DNA of 42,484 nucleotides from NCBI GenBank assembly GCA_001770855.1, contig MESE01000130.1, positions 1 to 42,484 of the forward strand, given 5' to 3'. The stretch comes from Burkholderiales bacterium RIFCSPLOWO2_02_FULL_57_36 (GTDB lineage Bacteria > Pseudomonadota > Gammaproteobacteria > Burkholderiales > Burkholderiaceae_D). Under the pieces are notes generated by a model. It did not search any database and had not been told where the DNA came from. It was given only the letters and a program-made list of their open reading frames with translations. Numbering within the stretch: position 1 is the stretch's first letter; the number at the start of each line of letters is the position of its first letter. Below are positions 38,707-42,484 of this stretch, in pieces. The position numbers and the translations under genes were made by a program.

Positions 38707-38728
38707 TAACGTTAGATTGTTGGTACTC

Positions 38729-38768
38729 GGTGAACGGTGTGGGATTTCAAGTACGGCCACCGTTCACC
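38729..38768 (+). terminator. Stem-loop after the giant gene
   Basis: GGTGAACGGTG (38729-38739) and CACCGTTCACC (38758-38768) form a perfect 11-bp stem with an 18-nt loop, starting 22 nt after the stop codon. No T-run follows, so it is not a canonical intrinsic terminator. It may still pause transcription, protect the 3' end of a 38-kb transcript, or bind a protein as DNA. Confidence 0.45.
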
Positions 38769-38811
38769 ACCTAAGGTGAAGGAGATCGGGCGCAATTATA
38801 TTGCTTCATAC

Positions 38812-39042
38812 ATGTTTCGCGGGAAGTGGGCCATTCAACTCATGGGGACAACTACCGCACTGTTCTTGCTGATACTGGTTTCCACGCTAGCGCACGTTGG
38901 TTGTGAAGGAATGGCGGAGCGCTTAAACACAGCGTTATATGGTGTCGGAAATGAAATAGCTAAAGATCTAATTTTTTCGAACTGCAGAATTTGGCCGTCT
39001 GACCGGAGAACAAGAAGATATATTTTATTCAGCCTCCTCTAA
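38812..39042 (+). CDS. Doubtful small membrane protein
   Basis: An ATG at 38812 opens 76 codons ending in TAA. A hydrophobic stretch, MGTTTALFLLILVSTLAHVG, near the N-terminus could be a signal anchor or, with its Cys a few residues later, a lipoprotein-like leader. The rest is not recognisable. No Shine-Dalgarno sequence stands at a usable distance, and an AAGGAG at 38779-38784 is too far. A longer GTG version from 38737 would start inside the stem-loop. Codon use is mixed and the tail is AT-rich. It may be chance. Confidence 0.22.
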   Translation: MFRGKWAIQLMGTTTALFLLILVSTLAHVGCEGMAERLNTALYGVGNEIAKDLIFSNCRIWPSDRRTRRYILFSLL

Positions 39043-39044
39043 TT

Positions 39045-39206
39045 TTAGCCACGTGTCCGGTGCTCAAGGTACTGGACTGATGATCGATAGCGGTTGATGT
39101 TGAAGTCGAGCACTGCGTCCATTCCGGTTATTGCAAATGCCTTGCTGTGTACGCCAATCCACGCGTACTTCACAGAACATGCTCGCGAAATATCCTCTGC
39201 CCATTT
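39045..39206 (-). pseudogene. Possible C-terminal gene remnant
   Basis: On the - strand a frame is open for about 53 codons down to a TAA at 39047-39045. It has GC-rich third positions unlike the AT-rich surroundings. It ends ITGMDAVLDFNINRYRSSVQ and YLEHRTRG. No start codon with a ribosome site precedes it and the frame closes upstream with TAA. It may be the tail of a gene lost when the giant genes or an IS moved in. I do not recognise the protein. Confidence 0.25.
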
Positions 39207-39336
39207 TTATGGTTTCATTCTTTCGCTTCAATTGTGTTACCTCACCTAGCAGCCTGGACTATCCCATCCTTCGGCTCCATCATCATCGTCGTGATCATTT
39301 GGTCAAACCTAGATACGTTTGATAGCAAACTACTTG

Positions 39337-39358
39337 AACCAGTCTGCGCAGACTGGTT
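39337..39358. repeat. Perfect 22-bp palindrome
   Basis: AACCAGTCTGC is followed immediately by its exact reverse complement GCAGACTGGTT. It lies in the intergenic spacer, about 150 bp before the operator candidate of the second giant gene. As RNA it could fold into an 8-bp stem with a 6-nt loop, followed by a pyrimidine-rich stretch. As DNA it could be the site of a dimeric regulator or a recombinase. The function is unknown. Confidence 0.6.
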
Positions 39359-39488
39359 TCGATATCTTCTTCCTTTCTAATCTTTCTAAAGTAATGCGAA
39401 TTTCATGTGATCTATGAAAGGCGAAGTTTCAGGGAAAGTCCGGTTCTGCAAGTTATTTCATTAAAGCCGTCACATCAACGTGAATAAA

Positions 39489-39504
39489 ATTTCCAAATGG
39501 AAAT
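39489..39504 (+). promoter_or_regulatory. Palindromic operator candidate, ATTTCC-N4-GGAAAT
   Basis: Perfect 6-bp arms flank the spacer AAAT, and TAAA precedes the left arm as in the first copy. Compared with 302-317, the innermost pair changed from T:A to C:G on both arms together while the outer five pairs are identical. The gap to the 23-bp core is 54 bp here and 53 bp in the first copy. Confidence 0.5.
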
Positions 39505-39558
39505 AAAAGACATCCATGCACAGAAAAGCTCTGTTGTTTTCACTAAATATTTTATTTA

Positions 39559-39602
39559 TCCCATGAATATGGTGTTGCCATACAGCTTGTTTATCCAGTA
39601 AC
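39559..39602 (+). promoter_or_regulatory. Conserved 44-bp promoter candidate, second copy
   Basis: The first 23 bp are identical to 371-393. TTGCCA at 39575-39580 and TAACTT at 39599-39604 are 18 bp apart, as in the first copy. The 13 bases between the core and CCAGTAAC are only about half conserved, so the identical core appears selected rather than recently copied. Confidence 0.5.
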
Positions 39603-39629
39603 TTCTCGTTACAACTTTAAAAATTTTAT

Positions 39630-39666
39630 ATTGCAGAGTGGCAATAATTCGTACATCGATTTCACG
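39630..39666 (+). promoter_or_regulatory. Conserved leader blocks, second copy
   Basis: ATTGCAGAGTGGCAAT (39630-39645) contains the dyad ATTGC/GCAAT and matches 444-459 at 13 of 16 positions. GTACATCGATTTCACG (39651-39666) matches 475-490 at 12 of 16. They keep the same order relative to the proposed promoter. Confidence 0.35.
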
Positions 39667-39935
39667 CAAGTCTTTTGAAATGTGAATAAAAAAATGGCTG
39701 CCTTTGTGTAGCCGCGAACCAGGGAGAAAAGACTTTGCGAAATCACTTCGAGTGCAAGGTCTGTGAGCGCAAAAAAAATAGACGCATGCAACCTCCCGAA
39801 ATTCAATTCCAAATATAGATCGGTATCACCAGTTTTGCCATGCACTGGCAATTGCTGTCGGTCCGGCTGTTTATATGGCTTCTCAATTTGTGCAGTTAGC
39901 GGAACACGCTTCAAATCAATTTACACGGGTTCAAC

Positions 39936-40145
39936 ATGTCAAAATCACGGCTGCAAAACATTCCAAAAAAAAACAAAACAAACAAGGTGATGCCTCTCAT
40001 TAAGGCTCTCCGCGACGCGTTTGTAAAAAATCCGAAGCCTGGATCCAGTACGGAGCCGGTTCGGAAAAAAGAGAATGCCGTGCCGTTGCCACCCAAGTCG
40101 ATTCGCTTTGAATCGCTGGAGCCGCGCCTGTTGATGTCGGCTGAT
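39936..40145 (+). other. Basic N-terminus and LEPR-XLL signature of the second protein
   Basis: Residues 1-57 are Lys-rich without a Sec signal peptide. FESLEPRLLM begins at 40107 (residue 58), as in the upstream protein. The shared residue number and MSK start support both chosen start codons. Confidence 0.85.
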
Positions 40146-42484
40146 ATCAATCCTGCGCAAACCATCACCGGTTCCATCGACGTCGCTGGAGAGGTAGACC
40201 AATATGGTTTCACGCTGTCCCAGGACACTCGCATCATTTTCGATTCGCTGACCAACAGCGCGAACATCAACTGGACTCTCACCGGGCCGAAAGGTACCGA
40301 GGTCTCCAGCAGAAATTTTTCCAATTCCGACGCCATCGATGCCGCCGACAGTCCGCTCCTGGATCTGGCATCGGGCGACTACACGCTAACCGTCGATGCG
40401 GTCAATGATGTAACCGGAAGCTATGGCTTTCGCTTGATCGATGTGATCAAGACGCCCGAAATTGTTTCGGGCCAGGTGGTGTCCGGTGAGCTTTTGAACG
40501 CCAATGAATCCAACGCTTATCGGTTCAGCGCGATCGCCGGCGAACGCTTCTTCTTCGATCGCCAGAGCTTGAGCGGGGATGTGTATTGGCGCCTGTTCGA
40601 TCCGAACGGGAAACCGGTGTTTGGCCCGGTCGCCATGAACGATGTCAGCACGATCCCCTTGGGATCGGATGGCAGCTATACGCTATTGGTGGAAGGACGC
40701 GTCAACACCACCGGATCGGCAAGCTACAGTTTTTTCGTGCAAAAATTTTCGGACACCGTCTCACCCATGGCATTGGGCGAGACGGTGTCCGGCAGTATCG
40801 CGTACAGCCAGCAGCGCAGTATTCATACCTTTACTCTGGATGAATCCAAGCAGCTTTATTTTGATTCGCTTACCAATAATGCGAATCTAAGCTGGATGCT
40901 AGTGGGTCCGCAGGGAATGATCGCAAGCCGCAACTTTGCCAATGCCGATTCAGGCAGCATCGGCGGCTCTGCAATCTATGAGGCGGTTGCCGGGACTTAC
41001 CAACTAATCGTAAGTGCACCTGTTAACCAGACACCTGCTTATAGTTTTCGGCTGCATGATATCGCCCAGGGAACGTTGATCACGCCGGGCACCCCGACAG
41101 GCGGCTCGCTCAGCCCCACCAATGAAACGGATATCTACCGATTCAGTGCGGATGCCGGCGACCGCTATTACTTCGACTATTTGAGCGCCAGCGGAACTGT
41201 GCCGACATGGCGTCTGTTGGACCCATTCGGGAATCTGCTATTCGGTCCGGCGGGCATCAATGCCGATATCGGGCTAATGACGCTCACTCACGCCGGGGAC
41301 TATACCTTGCTGGTGGAGGGCCGCGTCGATGCGGCCGGTGCCGTCAACAACTATAGCTTCAATGCGCAGAAAGTCACCGACGACACGATGCCACTGGTTT
41401 TGGGAAGCACGGTCTCGGGAAATATTTCCCATCCGGGCCAGCGCGACTTCCATACATTTACCCTGGACGCCGCGACCCGTGTCCATTTCGATGCGCTGAC
41501 CAATAACAGTTCTCTATTTTGGACGCTCACCGGTCCGCAGGGCACTGTGACAGGCAATCAGGTATTCGGCAGCTTCATCTACGACCTCGTGCCTGGGGAT
41601 TACGTCCTTACCGTGGATTTACCTACTGACCAGATCGGCGCCTACAGCTTCCGTTTGTCCGATGTGGCGCAAGCCGCGGCAGTTACACCCGGTACCACGG
41701 TCAGCGGACAGGTGAATCCTGCAAACGAGACGGACTTTTACAAATTTGACGTCAATGCCGGCGATCAATTCCTGTTCGATTTCTTGAGCGTATCGGGCCC
41801 GATTCCGGTTTGGCGACTGCTTGATCCGTATGGCAATGAGGTATTCGGTCTGACCAGCATGAATAGCGACATCGGGCCGCTTACCTTGGATTACGCAGGT
41901 ACTTACACTCTTTTGATTGAAGGATCGATCGCGTCGACAGGTACCAGCAATTACAGTTTCAACATCGACCCGCGCGGCAATGTCCCTGTCGTTACGCCAG
42001 AAGGCACACCGGTAATCCTCGGATCGGCTTCGGCCGGCATCATCAGTACATCAGGCGAGGAAGATTACTTCACGTTTAGTCTCGCGACCGATACGCGTGT
42101 TTATTTCGATTCCTTTACCAATAACGCCAATATGCGCTGGGCCTTGGCGGGCCCGAATGGAATAAAGGTAAGCAATCGCAGCTTCGCCGCCTCGGATTCA
42201 TTGGACGGCGGCAGCGCAGTTACGTACGACCTGGTGGCGGGTGATTACGTATTGACTGTTAACGGAATAACCTCCACTACCGGAAGCTACAGCTTCCGCG
42301 TGATGGATCTGGCTCAAGCGACTGCGTTTGAGCCAGGCATTATCGTGAGTGGTCAGCTTAATCCTTCATATGAAACCGACCTGTACCGGTTCGAAGCAGT
42401 GGCAGGCGAGCGGTTCTACTTCGATGCGCTGGGCGCGGTGGGCGGCGACATTCACTGGCGGCTGGTCAACCCGTACGGCAAGGT
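39936..42484 (+). CDS. Second LEPR-XLL giant protein, N-terminal part (truncated by window end)
   Basis: From ATG 39936 the frame stays open for 849 codons to the window edge. It begins MSKSRLQNIPKKNKTNK, has a short helix MPLIKALRDAF, and carries PPKSIRFESLEPRLLMSAD with FESLEPR starting at residue 58. At least three and a half double PPC-like units follow, opening near 40160, 40770, 41390 and 42010 (period about 615 bp). These units are more regular than those of the upstream gene, with DSLTN.AN repeated in units 1, 2 and 4 and LLVEG or LLIEG in each second half. It is a clear tandem paralogue in the same orientation, 1.23 kb downstream, with homologous upstream DNA. Enzymatic or calcium domains, if any, lie beyond the window. 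Confidence 0.93.
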   Translation, partial: MSKSRLQNIPKKNKTNKVMPLIKALRDAFVKNPKPGSSTEPVRKKENAVPLPPKSIRFESLEPRLLMSADINPAQTITGSIDVAGEVDQYGFTLSQDTRIIFDSLTNSANINWTLTGPKGTEVSSRNFSNSDAIDAADSPLLDLASGDYTLTVDAVNDVTGSYGFRLIDVIKTPEIVSGQVVSGELLNANESNAYRFSAIAGERFFFDRQSLSGDVYWRLFDPNGKPVFGPVAMNDVSTIPLGSDGSYTLLVEGRVNTTGSASYSFFVQKFSDTVSPMALGETVSGSIAYSQQRSIHTFTLDESKQLYFDSLTNNANLSWMLVGPQGMIASRNFANADSGSIGGSAIYEAVAGTYQLIVSAPVNQTPAYSFRLHDIAQGTLITPGTPTGGSLSPTNETDIYRFSADAGDRYYFDYLSASGTVPTWRLLDPFGNLLFGPAGINADIGLMTLTHAGDYTLLVEGRVDAAGAVNNYSFNAQKVTDDTMPLVLGSTVSGNISHPGQRDFHTFTLDAATRVHFDALTNNSSLFWTLTGPQGTVTGNQVFGSFIYDLVPGDYVLTVDLPTDQIGAYSFRLSDVAQAAAVTPGTTVSGQVNPANETDFYKFDVNAGDQFLFDFLSVSGPIPVWRLLDPYGNEVFGLTSMNSDIGPLTLDYAGTYTLLIEGSIASTGTSNYSFNIDPRGNVPVVTPEGTPVILGSASAGIISTSGEEDYFTFSLATDTRVYFDSFTNNANMRWALAGPNGIKVSNRSFAASDSLDGGSAVTYDLVAGDYVLTVNGITSTTGSYSFRVMDLAQATAFEPGIIVSGQLNPSYETDLYRFEAVAGERFYFDALGAVGGDIHWRLVNPYGK

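Larger units (their letters stand above)
39381..39935 (+). promoter_or_regulatory. Upstream regulatory region of the second giant gene
   Basis: This AT-rich region carries no gene I can support. It contains the paralogous copies of the elements ahead of the first gene: the palindrome 39489-39504, the 44-bp block 39559-39602 and the leader blocks 39630-39645 and 39651-39666. The distance from the 23-bp identical core to the ATG is 377 bp here and 356 bp in the first gene. No strong Shine-Dalgarno sequence precedes the ATG (CACGGGTTCAAC). Confidence 0.6.

Noticed and set aside
38737..38811. GTG-initiated N-terminal extension of the small spacer frame.
   Set aside because: The start lies inside the post-stop stem-loop and has no Shine-Dalgarno sequence.
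39131..39380. Two overlapping + strand open frames of 63 and 77 codons in the spacer.
   Set aside because: They overlap each other in different frames, lack ribosome sites, run through the 22-bp palindrome and conflict with the better codon bias on the opposite strand.
39420..39455. GAAGTTTCAGGGAAAGTCCG followed by GTTCTGCAAG resembles the end of a group II intron's domain IV region.
   Set aside because: The pairing strand, domain V and any intron-encoded protein are missing, so the resemblance is too short to call.

Overview
The window reads as a bacterial chromosome, most likely a proteobacterium. I favour Burkholderiales (Oxalobacteraceae-like) because of the moderately GC-rich coding DNA, the IS66-type element and the protein architecture. 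That placement is an inference, since no rRNA or housekeeping gene is present. Almost all of the window is two giant tandem genes on the + strand. The first is complete (727-38706, 12,659 codons, uninterrupted). The second (39936 to beyond the right edge) is cut off after 849 codons. Both proteins start MSK, have a basic N-terminus, and carry the FESLEPRxLM signature (LEPR-XLL family) at exactly residue 58. Both then enter tandem PPC-like beta-sandwich repeats of about 205 residues.

Layout. 1-167: end of an IS66-family insertion sequence running leftward out of the window (start of tnpA on the - strand, terminal repeat ending at 167). 168-289: short open frame abutting the IS, possibly the tail of a disrupted gene. 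290-726: AT-rich regulatory region. 727-38706: the giant gene. 38707-39935: 1.2-kb spacer with a stem-loop after the stop, doubtful small open frames, a perfect 22-bp palindrome, and a second regulatory region homologous to the first. 39936-42484: the 5' part of the paralogue.

The giant protein in order: basic N-terminus and LEPR motif; 15 double PPC-like units; 14 CARDB-like units; PPC and TIG-like domains; a partly helical segment of unknown kind; a conserved beta domain; a first propeller-like region; nine putative-Ig repeats; a YD/RHS-like fragment; a dockerin-like calcium-binding pair; Big/ZU5-like domains; a hydrophobic helical segment; a second propeller-like region; an alpha/beta-hydrolase domain (SHSRG); a jelly-roll domain with a helical insert; five PKD-like repeats; a zinc metalloprotease domain (HEMGHVLGLDD); five VCBS repeats of exactly 321 bp plus a divergent sixth; a lectin-like domain; and a C-terminal block of EF-hand-like calcium loops. 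There is no Sec signal peptide, I count only six cysteines, and calcium motifs are common. This fits a very large type I-secreted or surface-retained adhesin that also carries a hydrolase and a protease. No secretion genes lie in the window.

The most novel signal outside the proteins is the shared upstream region of the two genes. It contains a palindrome ATTTCY-N4-RGAAAT with a compensatory base-pair change between the copies, an identical 23-bp block containing a possible -35 hexamer, a possible -10 at fixed spacing, and further partly conserved blocks. This suggests the two genes are co-regulated and arose by duplication that included their promoter.
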